Below are positions 17,012 through 25,927 of a stretch of DNA of 64,000 nucleotides, in pieces (the stretch's first letter is position 1; every line of letters begins with the position of its first letter). This stretch comes from Lysobacter sp. K5869. GTDB lineage: Bacteria > Pseudomonadota > Gammaproteobacteria > Xanthomonadales > Xanthomonadaceae. Location of the stretch: NCBI RefSeq assembly GCF_018847975.1, contig NZ_CP072597.1, positions 2,023,001-2,087,000 of the forward strand. Direction: 5' to 3'. A program made the translations under genes and the position numbers. The notes beneath the pieces were generated by a model. It searched no databases, had not been told where the DNA came from, and saw only the letters and a program-made list of their open reading frames with translations.

Positions 17012-18751
17012 CTAATGCGCGCGCGTCGCCGCCGTCCTGGCCTGCTCCTGCTGCTGCGCCTGCTGTTGCGTTTCCTGCTGCGCCGGCTGTTGCGCCTGCG
17101 CCAACTCCCGCAACCCCGGCCCGTTGCCGGCGACATTCACCGCCGCATGAAACCCCGGCGTAGTCCCCTCGACCCACAACCGCTCGCCGCTGACCCGCGC
17201 CGAGGCGATCTGATCCGGCCGCTCGATGCCGGCCGCCTTGGCTGCGTGCAACGCGCGTCCGAGCGTGTCCTCCGACAGATTCGCCGGCGCCTGCTCGCGC
17301 AGCCGCTCGAACATCGCCCGATCGTTCGGCGACAGCCGCTCCAGCGCCGAGGGCGCGGGCGGCGCGCCGGCGATGGGAACGTGGGTGTGGTCGTTGGCGC
17401 CGTTCTGGGTGTGATCGAAATGATGCGCGGCCGGCGGCGTATGGCCGCTGTCGTAATACGGCTGCGGCGTGCCCGGATTGCGCTGGATGTTGATGCCCTC
17501 GCGTTCGAGCAGGTCCTCGCTCAGCCGCAGGCTGGACATGTTGAGGGTCATGCGATGGGCCACGCCCGGATGCGCCAGGGCGTGATCGCGTTCGGCGCCG
17601 ATCGCGGCTTCGACCGCGTGGGCGCCGTAGTAGTTGGAATAGTCCGAGGAACCGCGTTCGCCGATGCCGAGCGGACGGTCGGCGGCCGGCGCCGGATTCG
17701 GTGGCCGGTCGAAATACTGCCGGCCCATCGCGGCGACGTTGTCCGGCGTGGAATTGAGCGAACCGTCGGGATTGAATTGCAGCGGCTGCTTGCCGGCCGG
17801 CGCGGGCAGCGCGACCACGGTGTTGGTGGCCGGATCGCGATGGACGAAATCCTGCATGCGCGAATTGCCGGTGTTGAGCATGTCGGTCTGATTGGCGGCC
17901 GGATTGGCCTGCTGCAGCCGGCTCAACGCGGCGTTCCAACCGGCGATCTCGGCTTCGGCCTCGTCCTTGCGGCTGGCTTCCAGATACGTGCCGATGGTGG
18001 CGGTGTAATCGTGCGTCGCGCCGGGCTGCGCGGCGACCGCGCGGGCGCCGTCGAACAGCGCCTGATTGGCGGCGCGCGAGGTCGGATGGTTGAAGCCGTG
18101 CTCGATCTCGTGCCCGAGCACGAAGGTCATGTCCACGGCGTCGTAAGTCGGGCTTTGCAGGCGCGCCGCCGGCAAGCGCATGGTCTTGCCTTCGCCGTCG
18201 TAGGTGCCGCCGGCGGCGATGCCGGAAACGAAGCCGAAGTTTTCCAGATGATTGCGGTGCGGCGTCTGGCTGTCGCCGGGGTCGGCCGTGGTCGCGGCCT
18301 TTTTCACCTCGCGCGCGAGCACCGGCGAGCCGTTGATGGTGCCTTGCAGGTTGTCGATCATGTCCTGGGTGACCGGCAAGGTCGCCGCGGCGTTGCCCGG
18401 ATCCTGGAAACGGCTGTTGCCGAAACGCACCGACATTTCCTGCACCTGGACCACGGCGCGCAGATCGGCACTGGAGGTGTTGCCGGTCGCCTGGAAACTC
18501 GCCGCGGGCAACGTGATCACGCCGCTGCTGAGGTTGTAGCTGCCGACCAAACTGGGCGGCGTCGTCCCCGCCGCTTGCACGGCGAAGCCGCGCAACTGCC
18601 CGGCGGTGGCTTCCTGATTCAAGTCGCGCAGCATGCCCGGGTCGGACCCGAGCGCGTGGCGCAATTGCGCGACTTGTTGCGCGGTGACGCCGGGTTGCTT
18701 CTCGAAATTCGAGATCGCCGCGTTGAGGTCGGGATTGGGTTCGATGGGCAT
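17012..18751 (-). CDS. putative T4SS bacterial-killing effector (X-Tfe), HExxH plus XVIPCD
   Basis: A 579-residue two-part protein without a signal peptide. The N-terminal part holds a zinc-peptidase-like motif, GHEIEHGFNH (His214, Glu215, His218), followed by a Glu-rich helix (KDEAEAEIAGWNA) that could provide a third ligand. From about 466 the C-terminus looks like XVIPCD, the VirD4-docking signal of xanthomonad type IV effectors: LERLSPNDRAMFERLRE, GRALHAAKAAGIERPDQIA, LWVEGTTPGFHAAV and a Gln-rich tail. A lipoprotein gene lies 28 bases upstream in the same operon, the usual immunity position. The toxin activity (peptidase or other) is inferred; no VirB/D4 genes are in the window. Confidence 0.8.
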   Translation of the reverse strand: MPIEPNPDLNAAISNFEKQPGVTAQQVAQLRHALGSDPGMLRDLNQEATAGQLRGFAVQAAGTTPPSLVGSYNLSSGVITLPAASFQATGNTSSADLRAVVQVQEMSVRFGNSRFQDPGNAAATLPVTQDMIDNLQGTINGSPVLAREVKKAATTADPGDSQTPHRNHLENFGFVSGIAAGGTYDGEGKTMRLPAARLQSPTYDAVDMTFVLGHEIEHGFNHPTSRAANQALFDGARAVAAQPGATHDYTATIGTYLEASRKDEAEAEIAGWNAALSRLQQANPAANQTDMLNTGNSRMQDFVHRDPATNTVVALPAPAGKQPLQFNPDGSLNSTPDNVAAMGRQYFDRPPNPAPAADRPLGIGERGSSDYSNYYGAHAVEAAIGAERDHALAHPGVAHRMTLNMSSLRLSEDLLEREGINIQRNPGTPQPYYDSGHTPPAAHHFDHTQNGANDHTHVPIAGAPPAPSALERLSPNDRAMFERLREQAPANLSEDTLGRALHAAKAAGIERPDQIASARVSGERLWVEGTTPGFHAAVNVAGNGPGLRELAQAQQPAQQETQQQAQQQEQARTAATRAH

Positions 18752-18779
18752 GACGAGGCTTCCTTGCTCGGTGGCGCGC

Positions 18780-19406
18780 TCAGTTGAGCGTGGCGATCGA
18801 CTTCACGCAGGCCGGCGTTTTCGCGTCGGCCGGACTTTGCGGCCACGGCACCACCGCCACGGTCAGATCGCCCTTGCGGTAGCGCCAATCGATCAATTGG
18901 CCGATCTCGCCGTAGTTCGGCGCGTCGCTGAAGCCCAGCGCGCGCAAGCGCTGGTGATAGTCCTGGAAGCTCAGCGCGCAGATCGGCCGCAGGTCGGCGG
19001 GCGTTTCGCCGCGATGGCCGAATTCCAGGCCGACGCCGCGCTTGATCGCGCCGGAGTCCTCGACGTAGTGCAGCAGGTAATACCAACCCGCCTGCAAGTC
19101 GTGGGTGTAGAACGGGCCGCCTTGGCCGCGCTTGAGCGCGACGCCGGTGGCTTGTTCGACCTTGGCGACGCTGAGCTCGTCGCGGCGCTCCAGGCCGCCG
19201 AGCAATTGCAGGAAACGCGCGCCGATCTGCTCGGCGTCGGGAACGCGGTCGGACGGTGCGGACGACTGGGGCATGGCGGCGCTCTCCTTGGCCGGCATCG
19301 GTGTCGAAGGGGAGGGCGCGCTCGCGCAAGCGCTCAAGGCGCTGGCGCACAGCGCGGCGAACAGCGCGGCGGATGGGGAATCGGCAAGCCGCACAAGGCC
19401 CTCCAT
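18780..19406 (-). CDS. lipoprotein, putative immunity protein (X-Tfi) of the effector
   Basis: A 208-residue lipoprotein with a short signal and lipobox LSAC (lipidated Cys27), a Ser/Pro linker and a globular part of about 160 residues. That part contains GPFYTHDLQAGWYYLLHYVED, LRPICALSFQDYHQRL and a C-terminal Cys. The ATG at 19406 is chosen because AGCAGGA precedes it at good spacing; 19427 is an in-frame alternative. It ends 28 bases before the effector start. Periplasmic lipoproteins encoded immediately before XVIPCD effectors are the known immunity proteins in Xanthomonas. The protein family itself I do not recognise. Confidence 0.72.
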   Translation of the reverse strand: MEGLVRLADSPSAALFAALCASALSACASAPSPSTPMPAKESAAMPQSSAPSDRVPDAEQIGARFLQLLGGLERRDELSVAKVEQATGVALKRGQGGPFYTHDLQAGWYYLLHYVEDSGAIKRGVGLEFGHRGETPADLRPICALSFQDYHQRLRALGFSDAPNYGEIGQLIDWRYRKGDLTVAVVPWPQSPADAKTPACVKSIATLN

Positions 19407-19694
19407 GGAATCCTGCTCTGCCGCCATAACTAGCAAACCCCGGCGCGCGCGGGCAACGGAAATCGGCGCGAAATCCGACCGGCGGTCGGTTTTCGCGCGA
19501 ATCGCGCGGACGAATCGCCGCAAATTGCGCACTCGGCGTGGATAGCCACTCCCGCGGCGGCCCCTTAAAATGGCCGCATCGTCGGCGGCCGCAACGGCCC
19601 TGTTGCGGCGATCGCGCGGTGCCGCCGGCACTGGCGCGTTCACCTAACGATGCCGCGCCGTGGATTCATCCGGCGCGGCGATGAGGACATTCGC

Positions 19695-20618
19695 ATGAGT
19701 CGTATTTATCCCCCGGTTTCGTTGATCGGCGCGCCCACCGACGTGGGCGCCGGCCATCGCGGCGCGCGCCTGGGGCCGGAAGCGCTGCGCATCGCCGGAC
19801 TGGGCGAAGCGCTGGCCGCGCGCGGCGTCGACGTGGTCGACCGCGGCAATCTCGACGGCCCGCGCAATCCTTGGCAGAAGCCGGTCGCCGGCTATCGCCA
19901 TCTGCCCGAAGTGGTGGCGTGGAATCGCGCGGTGATGGACGCGGTCGGCGCGGAGCTGCGCATCGGCCGTTTGCCGATCCTGCTCGGCGGCGATCACTGC
20001 CTGGGCTTGGGCTCGATCACCGCGGTCGCGCGCCATTGCCGCGACAACGGCAAGCAACTGCGCGTGCTGTGGCTCGACGCGCACGCCGACTTCAACACCA
20101 GCCAGGTGACGCCGTCGGGCAACATCCACGGCATGCCGGTGTCGTGCCTGTGCGGCATCGGCCCGGAAGAGCTGGTCCGCCTGGGCGGCGACGCGCCGGC
20201 GATGCGGCCCGACGAGATCCGCCAGATCGGCATCCGTTCGGTCGATCCGGGCGAAAAGCAGCTGATCCAGCAGCACGGCCTGGACGTGTACGACATGCGC
20301 TACATCGATGAGATCGGCATGCGCCGGGTCATGGAGGAAGCGCTGGAAGGCCTGGACGAGAACACCCATCTGCACGTCAGCTTCGACGTCGATTTCCTCG
20401 ACCCGAGCATCGCGCCGGGCGTCGGCACCACGGTGCCGGGCGGTCCGAATTATCGCGAAGCGCAGTTGGTGATGGAGATGATCGCCGACAGCGGGCGGTT
20501 GGGTTCGATCGACATCGTCGAGCTCAATCCGATCCTCGACAAGCGCAACCGCACCGCCAAGCTGGCGGTGGATCTGGTCGAGAGCCTGTTCGGCAAATCG
20601 ACCCTGATGCGCGACTGA
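19695..20618 (+). CDS. rocF: arginase
   Basis: A 307-residue arginase, hydrolysing L-arginine to ornithine and urea with a binuclear Mn centre. Metal ligands are visible: GGDHCLG (His101), DAHADFN (Asp128, His130, Asp132) and SFDVDFLDPS (Asp231, Asp233), plus SGNIHGMP and the C-terminal DIVELNPILD. GAGGA lies before the ATG at 19695. A TAAAAT box at 19567-19572 could drive it with a leader of about 115 nt. Confidence 0.95.
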   Translation: MSRIYPPVSLIGAPTDVGAGHRGARLGPEALRIAGLGEALAARGVDVVDRGNLDGPRNPWQKPVAGYRHLPEVVAWNRAVMDAVGAELRIGRLPILLGGDHCLGLGSITAVARHCRDNGKQLRVLWLDAHADFNTSQVTPSGNIHGMPVSCLCGIGPEELVRLGGDAPAMRPDEIRQIGIRSVDPGEKQLIQQHGLDVYDMRYIDEIGMRRVMEEALEGLDENTHLHVSFDVDFLDPSIAPGVGTTVPGGPNYREAQLVMEMIADSGRLGSIDIVELNPILDKRNRTAKLAVDLVESLFGKSTLMRD

Positions 20619-20810
20619 GGCGCGGCGATGAATCGCGGCTGACGCGCGCCGTCGCCGCGGTTCGCGCAAGGCCTTGTTTCGCCGCGGCGGCGGCCGGCGC
20701 TCCACGCCGGCTTCACGTTCGCTCGCGTTTGATCCCGACCCAGGACGCGCCACGGCGCGGCCGGACGGTATCCACCACGACGACCCGCACGACGAAACGA
20801 GGAGATTCCC

Positions 20811-20960
20811 ATGAAGCGTTTGACCGCCCTGTTGCTGCTGGCCCTGTTCTCGATGGGAACCCTGACCGCGTGCAACACCATCGCGGGCGCGGGCAAGGAC
20901 GTGAAGAAGGCCGGCGAGAAGGTCGAGCAGAAGGCCGAGGACGTGCGCGACGGCAAGTGA
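20811..20960 (+). CDS. entericidin A/B family lipoprotein
   Basis: A 49-residue small lipoprotein: a hydrophobic signal, lipobox LTAC (lipidated Cys21), then NTIAGAGKDVKKAGEKVEQ and a charged amphipathic tail, the pattern of entericidin (EcnA/EcnB) peptides. GAGGAG precedes the ATG at good distance, and a strong terminator follows at 21004. Entericidins form an antidote/bacteriolytic pair in enterics, but single copies in this group are of uncertain role. It is a monocistronic gene. Confidence 0.88.
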   Translation: MKRLTALLLLALFSMGTLTACNTIAGAGKDVKKAGEKVEQKAEDVRDGK

Positions 20961-21003
20961 GGCGCGCCGGCGTTCGCGCCGATCCGTTCGACACGCGACA
21001 CGC

Positions 21004-21038
21004 AGCGAAGGCCGGGGCGACCCGGCCTTCGCTTTTTT
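21004..21038 (+). terminator. intrinsic terminator after the entericidin gene
   Basis: Stem arms 21004-21016 and 21021-21033 are perfect complements with a GCGA loop and are followed by a run of T to 21038. Confidence 0.9.
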
Positions 21039-21219
21039 GTCGGCCGCGTCGCGGTTCGCGGCTGAAGGATTCACAGCGTTCATCGAGGTCAAGCGCCGGC
21101 TAACGTCTTCGTGACCGATCGCGAATGCGCGCGATGCGACGCTGCGGCGGCGATATCGCGACGCGCTTCGTCGCCGAGACGACGCGCCGCGACGCTTCCC
21201 CCAACCGAGGAGTCGACCG

Positions 21220-21420
21220 ATGAACAAAGACATCATTGCCGGCAAGTGGACGCAGCTCAAAGGCAAGGCCCAGGCGAAGTGGGGCGACTTGACCGACGAC
21301 GTGTTCGATGTCGCCGAAGGCAACGCCGAATATCTCGCCGGCAAGCTGCAGGAACGCTACGGCTGGGAGCGCGATCGCGCGGAGAAGGAAGTGCGCGAGT
21401 TCGGCAAGACCTTGAACTGA
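21220..21420 (+). CDS. CsbD-family stress protein
   Basis: A 66-residue hydrophilic protein of the CsbD/YjbJ family (general stress, sigma-B or RpoS controlled in other bacteria; biochemical function unknown). Typical features are [22 protein letters not shown] at the start, with LTDD and [10 protein letters not shown] following. GAGGAG precedes the ATG. A terminator follows at 21441. It stands alone between the entericidin gene and a REP pair. Confidence 0.93.
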   Translation: MNKDIIAGKWTQLKGKAQAKWGDLTDDVFDVAEGNAEYLAGKLQERYGWERDRAEKEVREFGKTLN

Positions 21421-21440
21421 TGCGCCGAGCGCGCACGAAG

Positions 21441-21470
21441 CGAAAAGGCCGGGACGTCCCGGCCTTTTCG
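21441..21470. terminator. terminator after the csbD-like gene
   Basis: A perfect 30-nt palindrome with AAAA/TTTT at its outer arms works in either direction. Confidence 0.8.
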
Positions 21471-21487
21471 TTGTGGGGCATCCCCCT

Positions 21488-21637
21488 GTAGGAGCGGCGC
21501 GAGCCGCGACCGCGACAACGCAGCTGCGACGAACGTTTCTATCCCACGCATGTCGCGAGAGTTGTCGTTGCTTTTGCTGCGGTAGGGCGCGTTCGTCGTA
21601 GTCGCGTTGTCGCGGTCGCGGCTCGCGCCGCTCCTAC
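21488..21637. repeat. inverted pair of GTAG REP elements
   Basis: A plus copy starts at 21488 (GTAGGAGCGGCGCGAGCCGC...) and a minus copy ends at 21637. Complementarity extends beyond the core to about 30-35 nt on each side (21488-21518 against ~21606-21637). The pair lies between the csbD-like gene and the convergent secreted-protein gene. Confidence 0.83.
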
Positions 21638-21650
21638 ATGGGCAACGGCG

Positions 21651-22496
21651 TTACCAGCGACGCGACGGCGGATCGGCCACGAAACCGTCGGGAAACGCGC
21701 GCGGCGTGTCGGGGCGATAGACCGGATCGCGGTAGCGCGGTACCACGCCGCGCGCGACCAGCGCAGAGTAATCGTCGTAACGCAGTTCCACCACCTGCGC
21801 CGGCGAGCGTGAGGCGCGCACGAATTCGGTCTGCGACACCGGCGACCATTCGCGCGCGCCGTGGCCGGTGCCGATGGTCTGCGCGGCGGTATCGGCGACC
21901 GATTCGCGCGAGCGCTCGGCCGCCGGCGCGGCGGGCGCGGCGTTGCCGTAACGGCCTTCGGACTTGGCCGCGTCTTCCGCGCGGCCTTGCGCCGGATACG
22001 GATACGGGGGATACGGACGCGGCGACGGATACACCGGCGGGCGATAGACCTGACGTTCCTGGAACACCGCCGCACCGATCACGCCGACGTTGTCGGGACG
22101 GCCGGTGCGCGCGGCGTAGCTGTCGCCCAAGTCGGTGAACACGAACTGGGCGACGTCGTCGAGCGACTTGCGCCAGCCGTTGATTTCGGTGGATTGCCAG
22201 GCGTCGAGCACATAGCCCGATTGCGACGGGCTCGCGGTCTGGCCGCTGACCGCGTTGACGCCGTCCACCGACAGCACCACCAGCACGCGCTGGCCGGTGT
22301 TGTTGGTCAGGCGCACCGAATAGCGGTGGCCGGGCGCGCCGGCGATCCATTGCTGGCCGCGCCAGGACCAGTTCGGCAGCCAGTCGCCGCTGTCGCGGTC
22401 GATCACCGCCAGATCGACCAGCGGGCGGGCCTGGACCGGGGTGCAGGCGCCGGCGGTCAGCGCGGCGGCGGCGAGCAGGGCGAATGAGCGGAACAT
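21651..22496 (-). CDS. secreted protein of unknown function
   Basis: A 281-residue exported protein. The signal peptide (about 1-23) could end at the VQA site or, less likely, at a nonstandard lipobox (AGAC). Residues ~24-155 look like a compact beta-rich domain with repeated hydrophobic strands (YSVRLTNNTGQRVLVVLSVDG, TEINGWRKSLDDVAQFVF). A Pro/Tyr-rich linker follows (~155-185), then an Ala-rich region and a C-terminal segment ending VADPPSRRW. A similar secreted protein is common in xanthomonads, but I know no function. Confidence 0.7.
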   Translation of the reverse strand: MFRSFALLAAAALTAGACTPVQARPLVDLAVIDRDSGDWLPNWSWRGQQWIAGAPGHRYSVRLTNNTGQRVLVVLSVDGVNAVSGQTASPSQSGYVLDAWQSTEINGWRKSLDDVAQFVFTDLGDSYAARTGRPDNVGVIGAAVFQERQVYRPPVYPSPRPYPPYPYPAQGRAEDAAKSEGRYGNAAPAAPAAERSRESVADTAAQTIGTGHGAREWSPVSQTEFVRASRSPAQVVELRYDDYSALVARGVVPRYRDPVYRPDTPRAFPDGFVADPPSRRW

Positions 22497-22708
22497 GGCG
22501 GGTCTCCTGTGGGGCCGCGCGCGGCGCGGCGGGGCCGGGTACGCAGGCTGCTAACGCGGCCGCGGCGGCGGTGGGGTTAGCGGCGGCGGACCGGGGCGGA
22601 CGCCGGGCCGCGCCGTTTGCCGGCGGTTTAGCCAATCCGCGGCGGTCCGCACTCTGCGCGCGGCGCGAGCCGCTACACTGGCCGATCAGGCTCCACCGCA
22701 GATTCCTC

Positions 22709-24058
22709 ATGACCCAGACCCGCGTTCTCACCGGCATCACCACCTCCGGCACTCCCCACCTCGGCAACTACGTCGGCGCGATCCGCCCGGCCGTCGCCGC
22801 CAGCCTCGACCCCGGCGTGGAGAGCTTTTATTTCCTGGCCGACCTGCATGCGCTGATCAAGGTGCAGCAGCCCGAGCGCGTGCAGCGCTCGACCCTGGAA
22901 ATCGCCGCGACCTGGCTGGCCTGCGGCCTGGAACCGGACAAGGTGTGGTTCTACCGGCAGAGCGAAATCGTCGAGATCCCCGAACTGGCGTGGTTCCTGA
23001 CCTGCGTCGCCGGCAAGGGCATCCTCAACCGCGCCCACGCCTACAAGGCCGCGGTGGACAAGAACGACGCCGAAGGCGTGGACGAGGACGCCGGCATCAC
23101 CGCCGGATTGTTCATGTACCCGGTGCTGATGGCCGCCGACATCCTCGTGTTCAACGCGCACAAGGTGCCGGTGGGCCGCGATCAGATCCAGCACATCGAG
23201 ATGGCGCGCGACTTCGGCCAGCGCTTCAACCATCTCTACGGCGAGCATTTCGTCCTGCCCGAAGCGCTGATCGAAGAAAGCGTGGCGACCTTGCCGGGCC
23301 TGGACGGCCGCAAGATGAGCAAGAGCTACGACAACACCATTCCGCTGTTCGCGCCGCGCGAGCAGCTCAAGAAGCTGATCTATTCGATCGTCACCGATTC
23401 GCGCGCGCCCGGCGAGCCGAAGGAGACCGAAGGCTCGGCGCTGTTCCAGATCTATCAGGCCTTCGCCAGCGAGGAGGAGACCCAGGCCATGCGCCGGGCC
23501 TTCGCCGAGGGCATCGCCTGGGGCGAGGCCAAGCAGGCCTTGTTCGAGCGCATCGATACCGAGATCGCGCCGCTGCGCGAGAAGTACGAAGCGTTGATGG
23601 CGCGGCCGCAGGACATCGAAGCGATCCTGATCGACGGCGCGCAGCGCGTGCGCGAGCGCTACGGCAAGGCGCACATGCGGCGCTTGCGCGAAGCGGTGGG
23701 CCTGCGCGATTTGTCCACGGCCGGCGGCATTTCGCTGAGCGAGGAAACCAAGGCCGAAGCGGTGCCGGTGTTCAAGCAGTACCGCGAGGCCGACGGGCAG
23801 TTCTACTTCAAGCTCGCGATCGAGGACGACGTGCTGCTGCAGAGCCGCGGTTTCGCCGCGCCCAAGGACATCGGCCAGTTGATCGGGCGGGCCAAGTCCG
23901 ACGCGTCGGCGCAGACGCTCGACGCGTTGTTGGCGGCGAGCGAAGCGGTCGACGCGGACGCGCGCGAGCGCGTGGCGCGGGCGCTGGACGCGATCCGCCG
24001 CGCCGAAGAAGCCGCGCGCGCGGCCAAGGCCGCCGCACAGGAGCGCGCCGCCTCGTGA
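22709..24058 (+). CDS. trpS: tryptophanyl-tRNA synthetase
   Basis: A 449-residue class I synthetase charging tRNA-Trp. The HIGH-like TSGTPHLGNYVG is near the N-terminus and KMSKS is at 202-206. Compared with the E. coli enzyme (334 residues) it has an extra C-terminal part of about 100 residues (FYFKLAIEDDVLLQSRGF, then an Ala/Glu/Arg-rich helix). That long form is seen in related bacteria. A small membrane protein gene overlaps its stop by four bases. Confidence 0.95.
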   Translation: MTQTRVLTGITTSGTPHLGNYVGAIRPAVAASLDPGVESFYFLADLHALIKVQQPERVQRSTLEIAATWLACGLEPDKVWFYRQSEIVEIPELAWFLTCVAGKGILNRAHAYKAAVDKNDAEGVDEDAGITAGLFMYPVLMAADILVFNAHKVPVGRDQIQHIEMARDFGQRFNHLYGEHFVLPEALIEESVATLPGLDGRKMSKSYDNTIPLFAPREQLKKLIYSIVTDSRAPGEPKETEGSALFQIYQAFASEEETQAMRRAFAEGIAWGEAKQALFERIDTEIAPLREKYEALMARPQDIEAILIDGAQRVRERYGKAHMRRLREAVGLRDLSTAGGISLSEETKAEAVPVFKQYREADGQFYFKLAIEDDVLLQSRGFAAPKDIGQLIGRAKSDASAQTLDALLAASEAVDADARERVARALDAIRRAEEAARAAKAAAQERAAS

Positions 24059-24378
24059 GCCGCTTCGTCGAGCTCAATCTGGCCTTGATCCTGTTCCTGC
24101 CGTGGTTCGCGATCCTCGGCGCGCTGTTCTGGCTGTATCCGCGGCGGCCGCGCAACCCGGCGCGCAAGCTGTTCGATGCGGTGTCGCTGGCGGTGTCGGT
24201 GTGCGCGTTCGTGCTCGCGGTGCATTGGGCGCATTTGCATGCCGGGCACGATTACGGGGCGATGTGGCCGCAGATTCTGGCGACCTCGCTCGGTTACGGC
24301 GTGTTCTTGGCGGTGCTGGCGTTGGCGGTGGCGCTGCGGTGGCGGTGGTTGCGCGGGGTCAAGGACTATCGCGATTGA
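24055..24378 (+). CDS. small three-helix inner membrane protein
   Basis: A 107-residue protein starting at a GTG that overlaps the trpS stop (GTGA), so it is translationally coupled. Three hydrophobic segments are evident (~8-27, ~42-60, ~75-95), with a His-rich loop WAHLHAGHDYG. Function unknown. The reading frame and coupling support it as a real gene. Confidence 0.72.
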   Translation: MSRFVELNLALILFLPWFAILGALFWLYPRRPRNPARKLFDAVSLAVSVCAFVLAVHWAHLHAGHDYGAMWPQILATSLGYGVFLAVLALAVALRWRWLRGVKDYRD

Positions 24379-24696
24379 GGTAGGCCGCGGCGCCGCGTTG
24401 CCGCGACGCTTATCGCCGTCGACATCGAGCCGCCCTTGCCTGAGCGTCGTTCCCGCGAGCGCGGGCTCCGTTCCTTTTCGTCGAAGTCGGACATCCGGAG
24501 ACTTCGGATTCGTGCCGCGATAAAGCCCTGGATTCCCGCGTTCGCGGGAATGACGTTGTGGTCGGGCCTAGGGGCGGATGGCGGGAGCCGGTGCGGCCGT
24601 CGGGCGCATCGCGACCCGTGATCCGACCAAAGCCGCATCGCCGCGAACGCGCGCGCCGGCCTAGACTGAGGGCCGGCCCCAGCCCCGCCATCGCCC
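24379..24696. other. intergenic region with an inverted repeat pair
   Basis: 318 bases without a gene. It carries the repeat pair described at 24445-24555, and a TAGACT -10-like box at 24662-24667 that would start the MBL gene transcript about 23 bases upstream of its ATG. Confidence 0.5.
24445..24555. repeat. pair of TTCCCGCG-type palindromic repeats
   Basis: Two inverted copies of a short palindromic element lie at 24445-24470 (TTCCCGCGAGCGCGGG core) and 24527-24555 (ATTCCCGCGTTCGCGGGAAT core followed by GACG). The core resembles the dispersed dRS3-type repeats (ATTCCC-N8-GGGAAT) known from Neisseria and seen in many proteobacteria. A related element sits at 51957. Confidence 0.7.
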
Positions 24697-25647
24697 ATGA
24701 GCGCAGCCCTCGCGTCCGCCGACCACGGCATCGTCACCGTCGATACCGGTTTTCAGCGGCCGATCTTCGACGCCGCCTATCTGCTGATCGAGAACGGCCG
24801 CGCCGCGTTCGTCGATTGCGGCACCCAGCATTCGATTCCGGCCTTGCTCGGCGCGCTGGCCGCGCACGGGTTGACCCCGGCCGAGGTCGATTGGCTGATC
24901 CTCACCCACGTCCATCTCGACCACGCCGGCGGCGCGGGCGCGTTGATGCGGCGCTTGCCGAACGCGCGTCTGGCGGTGCATCCGCGCGGCGCGCCGCACA
25001 TGATCGATCCCTCGCGTCTGGTCGCCGGCGCCACCGCGGTGTACGGCGAGGAGGAGATGGCGCGCAGCTACGGCGAGATCGTGCCGATTCCGCAGGAGCG
25101 CGTGGTCGTCGCCGACGACGGCTACGTCGTCGATCTCGCCGGCCGTCCGCTGCTGTGCGTGGACACGCCCGGCCACGCCCGCCATCACCTGTGCGTGTGG
25201 GATCAGCGCAGCCGCGGCTGGTTCACCGGCGACACCTTCGGTTTGTCGTATCGCGAATTCGATTCGGCGCGCGGCCCGTTCGTGCTGCCGACCAGTTCGC
25301 CGGTGCAGTTCGAGCCCGAGCCGCTCAAGCGATCGATCCGCGCCTTGCTGGCGCGCGATCCGGCGGGGATGTATCTGACGCATTACGGCCGGGTCGGCGA
25401 CGCGCAGCGCTTGGGCGCGGAGCTGATCGAACAGATCGACGCGATGGTGGGCATGGCGCGCGCGGCCGCGCAGCCGGGCGGCGAAGGCTTGCACGAACGC
25501 CTGACCGCCGCGCTCGCCGATTATTTCGCCGCCCGCGCGCGCGAGCACGGCAGCCCGCTGAGCGAGGCGCAGGTGCGCGCGGCGCTGGCGATCGATGTCG
25601 AGCTCAATGCGCAGGGCTTGGAGGTGTGGTTGGCGCGCGGCGGCTGA
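24697..25647 (+). CDS. metallo-beta-lactamase-fold hydrolase
   Basis: A 316-residue MBL-superfamily enzyme with the zinc motif THVHLDH (His71, His73, Asp75, His76), then DTPGHARHH and FTGDTFG for further ligands and a C-terminal helical segment. The fold and metal sites are clear. The substrate (thioester, phosphodiester or lactone) cannot be deduced, though the N-terminal layout resembles glyoxalase-II-like members. It is a single gene. Confidence 0.85.
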   Translation: MSAALASADHGIVTVDTGFQRPIFDAAYLLIENGRAAFVDCGTQHSIPALLGALAAHGLTPAEVDWLILTHVHLDHAGGAGALMRRLPNARLAVHPRGAPHMIDPSRLVAGATAVYGEEEMARSYGEIVPIPQERVVVADDGYVVDLAGRPLLCVDTPGHARHHLCVWDQRSRGWFTGDTFGLSYREFDSARGPFVLPTSSPVQFEPEPLKRSIRALLARDPAGMYLTHYGRVGDAQRLGAELIEQIDAMVGMARAAAQPGGEGLHERLTAALADYFAARAREHGSPLSEAQVRAALAIDVELNAQGLEVWLARGG

Positions 25648-25927
25648 GGCGTTCGGATCGCAGCCGTTGGGGCGCGCAGCGGCATCCGGGCCGCCCGCCC
25701 GACTTGGCCGCGTAGGCGCCGCCCAAAGCCGCCGGTCGATAACAGTCCGCTCGAACCGATGCCGGAAGACGGAACTCAAGCTGCGGCTCGTCGCGGGCGG
25801 CGACCGAAAGCGATCCGGCGGCTTAACGCGCCTAATTAGGCTGGACGATCCCCTCGACCGCCGTCACGATCGCTGAATCGCCGCCGCAGTAGCCTCCAAG
25901 AGCCCGAGCCGAGGCCGTCCGCCCACC

